A DNA stretch of 64,000 bases, taken from NCBI GenBank assembly GCA_035041965.1, contig JAPYMA010002941.1, positions 62,001 through 126,000 of the forward strand. The letters run 5' to 3'. The DNA comes from Anisakis pegreffii. Lineage: Eukaryota; Nematoda; Chromadorea; Rhabditida; Anisakidae. This document shows, one piece after another, positions 26,901-40,528 of the stretch. Below the pieces are notes generated by a model that made no database searches, had not been told where the DNA came from, and worked only from the letters and a program-made list of their open reading frames with translations. Positions within the stretch are counted from its first letter, which is position 1. Every line of letters starts with the position of its first letter. Made by a program: the position numbers and the translations under genes.

Positions 26901-29760
26901 ATTCCCTTTTGTTAATGTCATCCCTCTAGTCCAGGTTTTTTTTTCGATGTCAATTTGTGAAAGCAACGATAATTGTGCACTTAGCAACTACCTCTTTAAT
27001 TCGGAGGAATGAGCGACAGATATGCTCATGTGTACTTTTCTGCATTTGAACTCGCAAGTAGTTGAAGATAAAGTTAAACCGTGATATAAATGACAGCAGA
27101 CGAAAGAATAAGAACATGAACACGAATGAATGAATGAATGAAAACTTTCTGCATGAATGCGGCGAGCACGACAAGGGATCAATATCACATCTCAAATACT
27201 CAGTGATTACTTGATTGCCGCGGAACATTACTTGATTCAAGGCACAATTAATGGGCAATAGTTAGCTGAATTAGATGGGCTCGTTTATGAAGGGTAGGTA
27301 GCAAGGAATAGATGAGTTCGAATCGCACAAATTACTTATTAGTGTTCAATGTGCAAACTGGATGGATGGATGAATGCATGGGCTGTACTAAGCGAAGTAC
27401 TTTATAGGAGCAGGTTAAGGACACGGAACCGATTCAGTGAGATGAATTAGTGAATGATTTTACAACATATACAACGTTCAGACACACTCATAAATTTTTC
27501 AAAAGATGTAGGTTCCAAAAGCGGGATACGACCAGATATAGTAGGCATAAGTGTGTGTGTGTGTGTTTGCTAGATAAATGCGCACATGTATTAGGGCATC
27601 ATCGATATAGGACATATCCGAATGATGTGAGCGAGAGTAGAGCTACGAGAAAAGTGAGCAGTACCCAAGAGAACTGCTTACAATTCAGTGCTTACGTCGT
27701 TCCTCGGTGAACGCACTCAATTCAGTTGGTGGCTTTTGATGTGTTTCGTTTAACATGCATCATCAACATCTGAATTTATACTTTTCCGTTGAGTTCTCAC
27801 TAAAGAACACAGCTGTGAACGAAAGCAGTAACGGTGGGAGATGCATCTGAATACAATTTTCAAAGATTTTGAGCCGCGAAGCTCGGTGAATTGATTTCCA
27901 AAAAATCGTTTAAGTTTACTGGTTCGTTGCTCATCGAAAATCTCATACATACACGCACACATGAACACTGTCACAAACTCACAATCAGTAAAAAACCTAA
28001 TGCACTTCTATGGTGAACAAGCAATGAAGAGCAAATGAACCACTGACGATCAGAATGAATTGAATTGAGCGAGAACGGCGATGCATCTTAAGTTCTATAC
28101 GCGTAATACAAGAATAAGTAGCTTAAAAAAGGGTGTATGTTGACATTTCTGTACCTATTATAGTACTTACAGCATCTTTTCATTTCGTGACAGGCTTGTA
28201 GGATCATTTCAAATCATGACAAGCCTGTAAGATCATTTAATACTGATGAACAAGTAGAACATTGCAGCAAACTGTACTATATGGAAACTGGCTGATTTGG
28301 TTTATTAGGCTTGAGCTGGAAAAGAAATTTGGCCTTTTGTTAGAGTGAAGAGATATGGACTTCGTTTGTATTTGGATGAATTGTTGATATGAGTTGTTTA
28401 TACGAAGATACTTGCTCGAGGGACAATGACATTAAAATTGAATTTGCTTAGAACAGATAGTGGAAGCAAACGACGAATAGATACGGCATATTGAAGACTG
28501 TGAGATAGAGCATCTATCATCATAGACCACTGAAAACTGGAACGATCCCTGTGGACCTCAACTGCATCAATCGAGCGTTTTCAAGATTTCAGTTGCATTA
28601 ATGAAATATTCCCATTTTTTTGGTTCGATTCTCAGTAACTAGTTCATAGAGAGTACGAATCGGAAAGATTGCTAAATTACTGAATGAAGATATTTTTGCT
28701 GAAATTCTGCCGACCAGAAGGCAACGTTCGCTGACACCGAATTCTCTTAGCAAATGAAGTTCAGTCTACGAGGGTTTTGTCCAGTTGCAATGAAGTGTAG
28801 ACAGTTAATACGGAACATGGATCATGATATAAAAGGATATGAATCATGGTTTCACTTTATCAATCTCAAAATGCGAAAGAATCATGAAATCATGGCTCAT
28901 TCGATTACTCGAAGAGAACCATCTAGTCCAGACTCGAGATTACTATGAAAGAAACTTTTCAATTGTTCCAAATAACATAGAACACCACGGGGCAAAATTG
29001 TAGTCCACTGATAGTAGCAGATCAAATTTTATGTATGCACTCACAATTTATGCATAACAAATGCACACACACACACACACATATGAACATGAAAATTTCC
29101 ATTTACATCGCTAAACAATTAGTTGCGAAGTTGATTAGTGATGTATTGACTGATAACGAAGTAAAAACCACCAAAAAATATCATACACCAACGTATAATT
29201 CGTCTCGTTATCAATTATCCGTAAGATACAGTAGGTGTTGCATGCAAACAATCCACGAGATTATCAGTAGTGAAACGATACGGTCGGTCGCAATGCGATA
29301 GATACACAGTCATTGCTCATTATCAGTGAATCGAGAACACACCAACAACTCATTAAGTCTCTTCAGCACGCAATCTTATCATCATCATCATCCTCATCAG
29401 CTGTATACATCTCAACTAACATCTCGGCAAAAAAAACCTGATTTTGCGTAGGCAATGGAAAATCATCTTGTGGTTCGCGTTATCGAATGATAAATGTCAT
29501 CAGACCATTCATTAATTTTCTTTACCTTGAGACAAAAACTCGATGAAATATTTAATGAAAAATGGTGAAGTGGCAGCATGTATCATGTATGAAATAAGAA
29601 CGCCGCTGCAATTTGTTTGCTTGCAGATTCGGATGTCTCCGGCAAATTTCAAACGGAACTAACTACTCGAGAGTAATACACATACAGTAGTTGCTGGTGA
29701 GTGAACAATTGTTGAATTGGTATTGTGATGCATTACCGAACGATGGCAATGTAGAATCGT
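23987..29760. other. No supported gene; promoter-like island near 25160-25300
   Basis: Mostly AT-rich with CA/GT tracts at 24208-24222, 27549-27566 and 29062-29078. A G+C-richer patch at 25140-25280 carries GGGCGGGC (25179-25186), the near-palindrome ACTACGGTAGT (25190-25200) and a perfect CCAAT box, AGCCAATCAG. A possible small exon lies at about 29627-29670 (TTGCTTGCAG acceptor, GTAATA donor), but two frames are open and no neighbour was found. Confidence 0.4.
28189..28229. repeat. Short inverted and direct repeat
   Basis: ACAGGCTTGT (28190-28199) and ACAAGCCTGT (28219-28228) are exact reverse complements separated by 19 bases. Because the word is nearly palindromic, the two arms also read as a direct repeat, each followed by a GATCATTT-type tail. 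A 10-bp stem hairpin is possible. Confidence 0.6.
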
Positions 29761-29775
29761 AATAATAATAATAAC

Positions 29776-29818
<43 letters not shown>

Positions 29819-29876
29819 GCGATCATAATAATAACATTATCAACAATAACAACAATAATAATAACAGCAATTATCA
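29761..29876 (+). repeat. (AAT)n microsatellite
   Basis: A nearly pure AAT array to about 29816, followed by a decayed AAT/AAC tail. On the minus strand it gives a spurious poly-isoleucine frame. Confidence 0.95.
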
Positions 29877-32800
29877 AACAGCCGATAATTTCAAGGTTGA
29901 ATTGGTCGAGTTGAAAAGTTGGCAAGCAATGGGATACTGAGAAATTTTAGTTTGAAATGCTTTCAAATTTCTTTCTGCTTCATTTAGAACAAATCAAAAA
30001 TTCGTAGAACGATGACTGAATACTGCATGAGATGCACTATTCATTTGTATCATTTCATTAGGTTTTCTTTTGGTTCGTTTTCAGATGGAACTTTTTTTCG
30101 ATTAATACTTTATCCTTTTTTCTCATTTTAAAGGAATTCTTAAGAAAAGTTTCCATGGAATGCACTCTAAACGAAGCAAACGAATGCTGCTGACAGTGAT
30201 GGCGTTGTTCGATGAGTGCTTTTGACGGTTCTTCAAGCCATAACCGAACCGAACATCAGAACAATACCGGAAGAACGTCACGTGGAACTTTTGCAAATGG
30301 CACCAATTGACGAGAGAAATGATTGATAAAAACTGCGAATTTCCTCAGAAAAACGAAATGGGAATCAAAAAAGAGCGAAGAAAACTCGATCAAAAAACAC
30401 AAGAAAGAAAAATCACGCGATGTGAAACATTTTTCTGCTACTACTGCTGCTAGTAACTTTCACATGTACTTTTCATGTGGAAAAAAAGTGTGATTGTGAG
30501 TGAGCAACGAGTGAACGAAAAACATTAAATGTGATATTTTGATCCTTTTTTTGTGGAACCAAGAAGGTAAAATTTTAAAGAGCACTAACAAATGACAAAG
30601 AAATCTTAAGAGCATCTATAAATTCCAGTGAAATCCATCGAAGGAATTCCATCGTGAAACTCATTTGAATTTGCTTCATTCCTTAAATTTCTCAAATATT
30701 CGCATTCAAACAAGAAAAAAACAAGGAAAGTGGATGTGCATCAAGTGAAATTACATAAAAATTCTAAAATAGTGATGTCATTTATGATCGTGTTGCATAA
30801 AATTCCACTCTGAGGCGACGAAACGAAATGAAATATTTTTTCTTTGTCTATCGTCATCATCACTTTTCTTCCATTCAGCCATTGATAATTTCAGACTGCT
30901 GTTTTTTTATCGCAATACCTCAATCAGGTTTCATCGATTTAAAGATAAAGCCCGACAGATGCAGCAAGTACCTAGACACTCGAATAGATTCCACAATGCA
31001 AACAACAACCGTCATCATCACCATAAGCACCACCACCACATTTGGACAATAATGAACAGAAATGACAAATGAAGGCATTAAAAAATAAATGTATTCGATG
31101 TATTCAGATGAAAACTTTCAGCGCATTAAAATATTCCAGACGTTACATCAAATCGAATCAATGTGATGATCCTTGATGTTCACTTCCGTTCGTTCATTTT
31201 GCTACATTCTCAGTGCTCATGAATACCAAATAATTATATTTTAGCGATGATAAGAATAACGCCGATAATTAGAGGCTGTTTGAATGCATGAAATTAGATT
31301 CAAGACAACAATACACATCATAATTTAACGAAATTTCCTCATCGTATATGCGCCTTTCCATCATCGATTTTGCTCGTCTTGTCGTCGTCAAATGAAACCA
31401 ACAAAACGAATGTAAACGAGATGAAAACTCATCAAGCACTATCCAAACAGCACTCACTGTTTCATTCATTTCAGCCTTTTATTTCTCATCTCTAAGCCAT
31501 AAAGGTGACGACTGTCAACGTGCTGACGATCGTCACCGTATTGATGGCGACGGAGATAGTGCGAGTGATAATTATGGATTGATAATAATGATACTGACGG
31601 AAATAATTACAATCTGATAGCGGAAAGGTTGATATGAGTGATAATTAGTAGAAGTAATTAGTGGTTCTTTTCAGCTGCTTATCTTGCTCAGCTCTGTTCT
31701 CGTTAGACAATAACTAACGCAGAACTAACTCTTCAGCATTTTTGTTAGATGAAGCTGAACGAGTTTAACTGATGAAATCAACAAATTACTAAATCATTTG
31801 GATTCAAATTTTTTACATTCAAATCCTAAATCATTCAGATTCAGATACTAAATCATCTGAAAAAATCACTTAGATTCGAATTGCTCGGTTCGAATCGCCT
31901 CCCGAACCAGTTCTTGAGCACTACTATATCGTCGATCATTGTTAGTTCATGCATTGTCACAATTAACATTTCCTTCGAGTTTTTGCGCAAATTTCGTTCC
32001 ATTTTCATTTCGTGCTCATTCTTCGTAAAATCATATTGGAATGCATTAATGTTTAGTACAACTTCAGTAGTGCATTCTGAGAAGTCGTTTCATGTAGACA
32101 ACTTAAATTCAATTCGACTCGTGAATTAAGTTGCGGATTGTCCTTTAATTGCGTAAGGAATGACCTAATTAGGTCAGTTAAGGCAGCCGCATTATTGAGA
32201 TATAGTTTGAAAGACTCATTTCTCATTATGGGATTGGGCATTCAATAGATTCAAGATGGAATTTCGTCTCAAAGACAGAAAACTTTTACGATGGAATATG
32301 AGCGATTATGAAGCGTAAGCAATGACATTAGCGACAAAAACAGCAAAAATACGAAAAGTGCGACATCACTGGGAAGGATATCAGTATCAAAAAGTAGATT
32401 AAAGAGCAAAAACTAATCGAAGACCGAAATTCTCGAAATCAATTTGTTTAAAAACACCAATTCTTCATTTCGTGCAATAGCTTTGTTTATCAATATCACA
32501 TTCAACACAATAGTCCTTGAAATGAATGAACTTTTCAGAATGTGTTCAAAATTTGCAATAGATAAAAAATGTGAGTGTAAATGAAAATTTTCAAATTTTC
32601 GAATACCTAAGGCTTGTTCGAGGGATTTATTACTTCAAATCAACACCTACATGGAATAGATAGACAGATAATATCAGGATGGTGTTTGGTTGGGACGAAA
32701 AATTTGCACAGCAGTAAGCGAAAAAGTACAAAAGTTTATTTTGTGTTGTACTTTTGCGAACACAGACTAAAGGCACTGCAGTCATGCTGCAAACAATGAA

Positions 32801-35800
32801 ACCCTTTTTTTTTATCAACAGCTCTATCAATATCATCATCATTATCATCGTCAGCTCACTGTTATTACCATCATTATCTGTTTTATACTCATTCCTATTA
32901 TAGATCAGTCAAACCATATTCAAACAGTTGATCGATCTATCAAAAAACATTTTTCAAACCCAACAAAAAATCTCGAATTGAAAGAGTAAAACTGGCGAGA
33001 AGTAAGCAAACATAAATCAACGAATGCATGACACGAAGAATCATCATGAAGCGCGTTGTCACACGTAAACGCGCACATACAATCACAAAATCTCGTGTCA
33101 ATGTCAATGTCAGCAATAGAATTTCATCGCTTCGCCACAACACTATCAGCTCAAATCATCTTTTTTTCTCAGTTCTTCTTTTCATTCCCTGCATTAGTTG
33201 TGACGATCATGACTGCGAATACACATGAAAATTTTGAAATTTTTCAGCGATTGCCAGATACATCGCTTCTCTTTGCAGTATGAAGTGTAATACTTCATAA
33301 TGCACAGCGGTTGAAGAATTGAATTTGCGAATTAACATGAACTAGCGATCATGAATTAATCCGCTTGTAGTAGTTCATAAAACAGAACCGAACTGTGGAA
33401 GCACGGTGAACCACTGATAGAATTTTGAACGGTACCATGGAATTGCTTGAACGTTAGTGATCATGTCCGCACTGAGTGAGAATTTTAAAAGCGTATGGGA
33501 TCAGCAGAAAAATTCCAAGCGCACAAGAATGGCCCACTGCTTGCAACTGGAGCGATGCGATTCAGGATGGTTTATTAGATGGTGTCGTGACTTGCTGATG
33601 AAAAGAAGAGGAAGTCGTATCGATTTCCAGTTCAAGTGCCGATTCGGAATTTCGTTATTTGCATCATAAGTGGCCAAAATTAACTTAACGCGATACATGT
33701 ACAGAAGATGTTCAATTGCTTCGACATGCTATACTCAAAAAGCGTCTCGTATAGAAACTGTTGTTGGAACAATTTAAGAATCAATTCTGATGTGCTAAAT
33801 AATTCGATTTTCTCGAAGAAGTGCGATGAAGATAATAATCCAATGAGGATCCTGTCAATGATGGATGGATTTGTTTCGTTTTATTCGCGTTTCTTTCGGC
33901 TGAATTTAAAATGAATTTCAAAAATCATTGAATATTATGTGGAGTATGTTCAGCGAGTCTAGACTTGAGCAGTTTCAGTATGAGAATTTGTAGATAAACT
34001 GCGATATTCTTAATTCCACTCAGTTGAACTTTCAGTTCAAAAGAACAACTTTATAATCAACCTGTGAGCAAACAAAGTAAGAAAATCACTGGTGCGGAAG
34101 AGTGTTTCTGTCTTCTTCAGTACTTCAGCGCTCGATTTTTCATCATGGGGCTATAGGTGTAAAATCAATGAAAGTGGCTTGCTTTGACCATTCAGAAGCA
34201 CAACAATCTTTCGGTTCAGTCTAAAATTGAAACTCCAGCGCATTGATAGTGTGGTCAGATGAAAACGAATGCAATGCTTAAGCAAATATACCTTGAAGTT
34301 TGTGAATATCCGCAAGTTGGAACTGACAATGAATGTAGCAATAGACCACGCGAGTGAGTAAATGATAACCTAAGATCATAAAAATACTCACATGAAAATC
34401 GGCATTTTGCTCTGTTGCATTTTGCATGAAAATGTCCCATCAATTGTGAATGTTTTATATCAGCTTGGCTACATTTTTAAAATGTCAACTCGATGTGCAT
34501 TTTTGATGAATAATCAACGAGAATGGATGTGAAAGATGCTCCTGATAAATTGCGTTGGTCATTGGCAAAGTGCATAGTCGTAGGAGGACAAATAGCATGG
34601 AACGTTTTGTTTGCACTGAACGCACCATGTGATTACACTGTTTTCGAAGATGTTTTCATCAACTTTTTCTTCTTCTTCTCACAAACGAAAAACTTCAAAA
34701 TGAATCTGACAGAATCGTTGAAAAAAACAGCAGCAAAAGGACATGGTCATTCACCTTTCACATTCATTCTCGTCCTACAACGTATTCAAGATCCGGTTGT
34801 TAGTTGGATTCGAAGAAAGCTAGCGTGACAGGGTGAAAGTGTGTGAACCGTTTTAGAGTGAAGCAAAAGATCTATTGATGTGGCACAGGACAGGAATGAA
34901 TAATACCAGATGAAGAACAAAGAGGAAGGAGACGAACCAGGTTGGATTTTGTTAGTGATCAGAGAAGAACAGAGAGAGGGAGAGAGATGGAGGAGTTTGG
35001 CGCGAAATGAGGGCTAAAGGCAATCATTCGACAAAAGTGCATCTTGGGAACCGGTTGTTTCGGTCGGTCGGTTGGTTGCTCCTTCTGCTGCTCGTGAAGA
35101 ACGGTGACTGACTGAACTGATTTGAAAACTGAATCAACGGAACATGAACGAATTGAATGAATGAAAACAACTGCATGTGAGGGAATTTCACTGAAATTAC
35201 GGCTCTTTCATATGGTTGCTGATAGTTGAAAAGAAACCAATGAATATATTTGAGTATGCGTTCACAATCAATTCGATTCATGCAACTCGTCATCCATGCG
35301 CAAACACACATCGAGAAGAGTGTCTACTGGAACTGCTGCTGCGTCATCGAGTGATGATTATAAATGGATAAAATACATTTTCATTCGTTCATTTTGAAAA
35401 GAAACGACGACAAAATGAAACGAAATGAACAAGACGGAAGATGTGAAAAAAACAGCAGTATAGGAAAAGAACCGGTTCGGCTGCTTGAAAAAATTCTTGT
35501 TGCTTTTGTTGTTGCTAATCCTTACACTAGTGTTGGTAGTGCGCTGATTTGTTGCCGAATGCATGTGGATGGATAGACGAATAACTGGAGTGCATTCTAT
35601 GAAACATGTACAAGAAGAATCCTTGAACAGATGGAACAAGATCACAACGACGAGCAAATGAATAAATGAAGGAACACAACATCCTCCTTATGCAAATATA
35701 ACCAATATATTCTAATCTAATCTATTTTATACCAGCAGCACTTACTCAAATGTTCTCTATGCATTCTCATATCCTTCGTGCATATTCCGTCCGTCCGTGC

Positions 35801-36510
35801 AGACGTTCAGCAGCCATTCAGCAGTTCGTGACTAGTTTGCATTTCATTTAGACGTTTGTTCATTATCGATGGTGCGTTCGTTCGTTCACTTCAACACCAA
35901 ATTAGATTGGTTATATTCATCCATTAAGTACACTCACCACACACACTCATTCACCAGCAATTTTTGTTAGCTAATACTGTTGTTGATTGATTGCTGCTCA
36001 ATTGGTTGTTCCGTTCCTATTCATGCATATTCGTGCTACTACTAGTGCAGCAGCAGATTCGATAGGAGGTTACATATGGATGATGCATGAAAAGCGGATA
36101 GAAAATAGACGGACTGTCTGGTTTTCCGGTTGGAACATGAGTACTCGTTCGTTCACATGAGTACCATAAATTATCATGCGCACGGTGTGAGTGTAGGTCG
36201 ACTGTTAGTAAATCAACCAAGCGACTCAAAAATATAGTCGCCAGCAGAGACAGGTAACAATCAATCATATCAGCACAAACAAACAAAAGTGTTGTGAACA
36301 TTGACGAAATAATAAGACGAAAACTCAACTCTAGACCATAATAGCACCATTAAAAAAACATGAGAAAATGAAACAACGTTAGAACGACAGGAATAAATCA
36401 ATAAACAGATAAATAGATGAATGTAACGACGACGGATTATTCTCAGTTTCCAGCTGACCAAATCCATTAGACATTTCAAAAATCATTAAACAAGTTCGTG
36501 AATATAAGAT
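29877..36510. other. No supported gene
   Basis: AT-rich with GAATGAAT-like simple sequence. The longest frame (34523-34828 plus, 101 codons) has no splice partner or recognisable domain. Nothing else was seen. Confidence 0.4.
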
Positions 36511-37025
36511 ATGTCGTTTCGGCTAGCTACAATTCATCGCTCTCGCTCTTCATTCAATTTTATCGCCGACATACAGCCAGTCAAAATTGGAGCTTCTATT
36601 ATTGAGATTGGAGATGTGGATTTAAAAGAGATTTCGTATTTTTTCATTCTAAAATAGAACTTTCGTCTTCTTTATTTATTCACAACTTGGTCTAAGACAT
36701 ATCTAGTGCTTCAAACTCAACGACAATTCAACTAGTATGTGGACTCTACCGTCGAGAATCATTGATGATCAAGAACCAAGTGAGTACTCGAAACATGCTT
36801 GCAATTCCGATAATAATCTTCTGAGTCTCGACTATAACATCAAAGGATTCCTATAAACAAAGTCGATCGAACGTATAAATAAACGTTTCACTGGGAACTT
36901 CACTTCGCAAGAGCTTCAATTTTGCTCATCATAAAAACTACTGTGATTTCGTTGCAGTAACGAAGAAAGATTACGGCACTGATTTACTAAAACGTCCGAG
37001 ATTATTCGAAGCCGACGAACATTAA
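36511..37025 (+). CDS. Candidate small gene, 3 exons, possible mitochondrial presequence
   Basis: The model joins 36511-36615, 36707-36779 and 36958-37025, giving 81 residues. Exon 1 begins MSFRLATIHRSRSSFNF, an arginine/serine-rich, acid-free start like a mitochondrial targeting peptide, followed by PVKIGASIIEIGD. Exon 2 follows ATATCTAG and ends at a strong GTGAGT donor. Exon 3 follows TCGTTGCAG and ends DLLKRPRLFEADEH. Introns are 91 and 178 nt. A second donor in exon 1 (GTATTT at 36636) would put exon 2 in another open frame that stops at the start of exon 3. I do not recognise the protein. Confidence 0.4.
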
Positions 37026-40000
37026 AGAATGAAAAAAAGTGATGAGAGGGAATTAAAAATGATCACTTTCGAAGATTGCGAAAACGGATAACTTACAATT
37101 AGAAAATTGGACGGCGCTAAACGCCTCTAATCAGTTTGAGTGAATTCGAAAGGTTTCACGCAATCCAAGCGCATTCGAAGCTGCTCATTTTTCAATTTTA
37201 ATCGCTTCAGATTTTCGTCATCTGTCACTTAAATTTCTGTCGTCATTGTCATTGGCTCGTTCAGCTGCTCACAAAAAGGCGTTTTTATCTCAAATTTATT
37301 TGACTCAACTAGCGAAAATAGATGCGTATGAAATTCATGAGCAGCGAGTGTATTGAATACATTAATTGCTTGCTGTCGATTTCTAGGCAGAGTATATAAC
37401 CCATAATCAGCGAATGATGATAAATCACGCATGACTGCCGTCAGCGTCATTTCATCGTAAAAAATTGTTCTCAGAATTGCGTATGTGCACACTCAAATGC
37501 ACTCACATGAACGTGCTGCACTCAAAATCGCACTTTATAAAACACACTTCAGAGAGCACTTCGCAAGTCAATGAAATCTAATTAAGGAATGAAGACTGAA
37601 AAATGAGACAGAGCATGTCGCAGATTTTGAACATTAAACACATACTTCTGACCTAAAGCAGTCGTTTGACTGTATCGCTATGATAGCTGGAAAATTCAAG
37701 TTGATCACCGAATCGTTCAAGGCAATACACTCATTGAACTAACCGAGATGATAAAAAATTATTATGCTAACTTATCAAATCAGTTAGTTGATTTATTACC
37801 ACATTTACGCTATCACTGAATTCAATCAATTTATTTAGTGGCTCCCGTAAAGAATTCACGAGCAGATTCAGCATTGTTAAATCATATTTTGAGCACCTCT
37901 TCATTAAAAACTACTCAAAAGCTTAGAAATTAGCTTTCGAAACATTTCAGATCGAACGGAATAATTCTGCAATTTCAAATTGCCATCTCCTTTCATAACT
38001 ATCAAGTGAGAAAGCTCCACTCTTGTTTGTGGAGTTCCTGAACTCCTCGCGTGCATACATACATACTCTCATCCAAATAATTCAATTTCTGAAACAGCTT
38101 ATGGAACAACTATCGACAGGACTCAATAGAAAACGACTGAATGTTTTTATTGGAGTGACGATACTGCTTATTTGGATATGATTTAAAAATGTATATAATA
38201 GAGTAGGACATGATTATGAACTGGTGGAACTTTGACAACATGGTGGTGCTTGAAGCGTTTGCGTTTGCGAGAGGCAGCAACCCTATCAACCCTACCATAT
38301 CCCTTCGTTAATCCACACAGCAGCCATTCAACCAGATCCATTTATCCACTCATCTATTCATCCTTCTTCCATCAGCAGTTCATCAATCGTCAGTCAGCCT
38401 ATTGCAACCAGTATCATGTCAATGACCAAATACAATCGCATTTTCATGCGTTTTCGTCCAACATGCTGGTTGACCTACGACAATGATCTGAGGCGATTGA
38501 TTACTGCCGCTTATTGCCGATAGCTACTGATATTTCTGTTCCATACTTTTGCTGAACAGTTCTATTGCGGCGTTCAGTTGTTCTGTTTGTTCCATTCTGT
38601 TCTTCGCATCCTTTATTCTGCCGGTGTTCTGTACTGTTCCATTGTTTTGCGATAGAACAGAAATAGAACAAACTAGTGATAGCACAGTGATTCCCTTACT
38701 TACGATTAGTGATTTCCGATCAGTAAAACGAATGGATGATCAAATGGATCACAGAAATGCGACAAATTGGACGGTGGTGTTCAGTGTTCCATGCTTACCA
38801 TATTCAGTATTCACTTGCCGATTTTGACCATCACTTTTTGTGATCTTGTTTACCAATGTAAAATAGCAGTGACTGACTGGTAGCGCCATTGACGGACGGA
38901 CCTGCGGGCAAACAATGCAAAAGTAGGAACAATTGAGATCACGTAGCATCGTGCGATTAGCAACTATGAGCAGATATTACGGGAAGTTTTCATAATTCAA
39001 TGCAGTCATGTGGATTCATTTGTACAGCTGTGATAACGTGATAGACTAGCCAATTTTGAGCTCACTGTCAATGCTATACATTATATGATTGCCAGTGACC
39101 GCTCAAATTTATCATGCTTGCATGCATCGTATTTCAGTTACCACAACCTTTATGAACTGAATTTTACATTTCACTGAATTCATTTTTTCCAAGAGAAACA
39201 TTTCAGCAAGAAAATTGAAAATGAGAATATTTGCCTAAATAAGGGCAAATTCCATGCTTGTTGCTTTTTACTGTGCTTTTGTACTTTAAAAGTGTTTCCA
39301 TTCAACACAATAGCAATTTTCATTTTGTGGAAATTTATTTGCTGAAATGAGTGTAATCGATGGAATACAACGTAGTACTTACTGCACATGCACGAATTCA
39401 TGCATCTATAGTGCATAGCACTACGTCGTCTATTTCCACACATACACTCAAGTGCATTGAAGTACATGTATCATCAAAGCCATAAAATATTCATTGTGTA
39501 TAAGTAGACAATATGAAACGGAAAACTGCCTCGTTTCGAAGTGCAATGTTACAATTCAATGCTCACAAATCGTGCGTTTTCGTTTGATCGCAATAAGCGA
39601 ATCGAGTGCTGTGGTGCATCAGGGCAAGTGTAAATCCGCATATAATCCAACGTCACAGTTGAACACTGAACACTTCAACAAAAAACATATCGGAAGAGAT
39701 CAAAAATCGATTGATTCTATTCAATAATAATGTCAAATTTTCTCATTTCCCTAAAATGTTACAATTGAAACGCAATTAAGTCAGTCACTCGCTTACTATT
39801 GATGACCTCATCGATGAGTTTTTTTGTTCCAAATTGTTGTTGGTTTTCTCTATTTATTTGAATGCATCTGTTCAATTCTATTGTGCATATAGGCGAGCGA
39901 TGTATGGAACCTAGTGTAACTCTCATTGCTTCTATCTAAACCGAGGGAGAAGCAAATCGAAATGCAAGAAAGGCAATAACAGTTCAGTTACGAGCCGTAA

Positions 40001-40528
40001 ATGATGAGTTAGTTGATCAGCCCAATTGACGCAAGCAGACGAGTCGAAAAATATGCTCAATAAAGCAGTTCGTGCTAATACATGACGAAGTCAAGTAATA
40101 AAAACATTTGATTGGTACGTAACAAATTCAGAATTTTCAGTTTTCAAAAAATAAATTAGCGAAGAAAACAGCAATGCAACAAAATACGCGAATGCAGCAG
40201 CAACAACAATTACCAGTACCATTCTTAACAACTGAATACTTCCTCCATACTGCAGGAAATAACAGACGAATCATCAGATTATTCATATAATTCAGATTAC
40301 ATTCCTATTATGAAGCCTCAATCGAACGGATGATACTGATTCAGTGCACTGCTTCAATAAATGAATCATGCTACCTACTAAATGATTCAGCTGTATGCAA
40401 ATGATTCAAAGGAAATGTTTCACAAGACATAAAACACCCTGACTACTGCTTATATGTTCACGTTCAGTGGATGATGCTGATGCTGCCCAGTTTTTCTAAT
40501 CACCTAAAGAGGACAACAATGGGGAAAA
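37026..40528. other. Intergenic, no supported gene
   Basis: AT-rich sequence with chance frames. It lies between the small candidate gene and the 3' end of the MTERF4-like gene. No clear polyadenylation signal could be assigned to the minus-strand gene. Confidence 0.45.

Noticed and set aside
31880..31910. GGTTCGAATCGCC, a tRNA B-box-like word
   Set aside because: No A box, acceptor stem or cloverleaf could be folded around it. Other GTTCGA words (27311, 28621) fail in the same way.
33457..33698. Overlapping 70- and 65-codon frames on opposite strands
   Set aside because: The composition is slightly exon-like, but there are no splice sites, homologues or consistent start context.
34523..34828. 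101-codon plus frame
   Set aside because: It contains a homopolymeric Phe run, is unsupported by neighbouring exons and has no recognisable domain.
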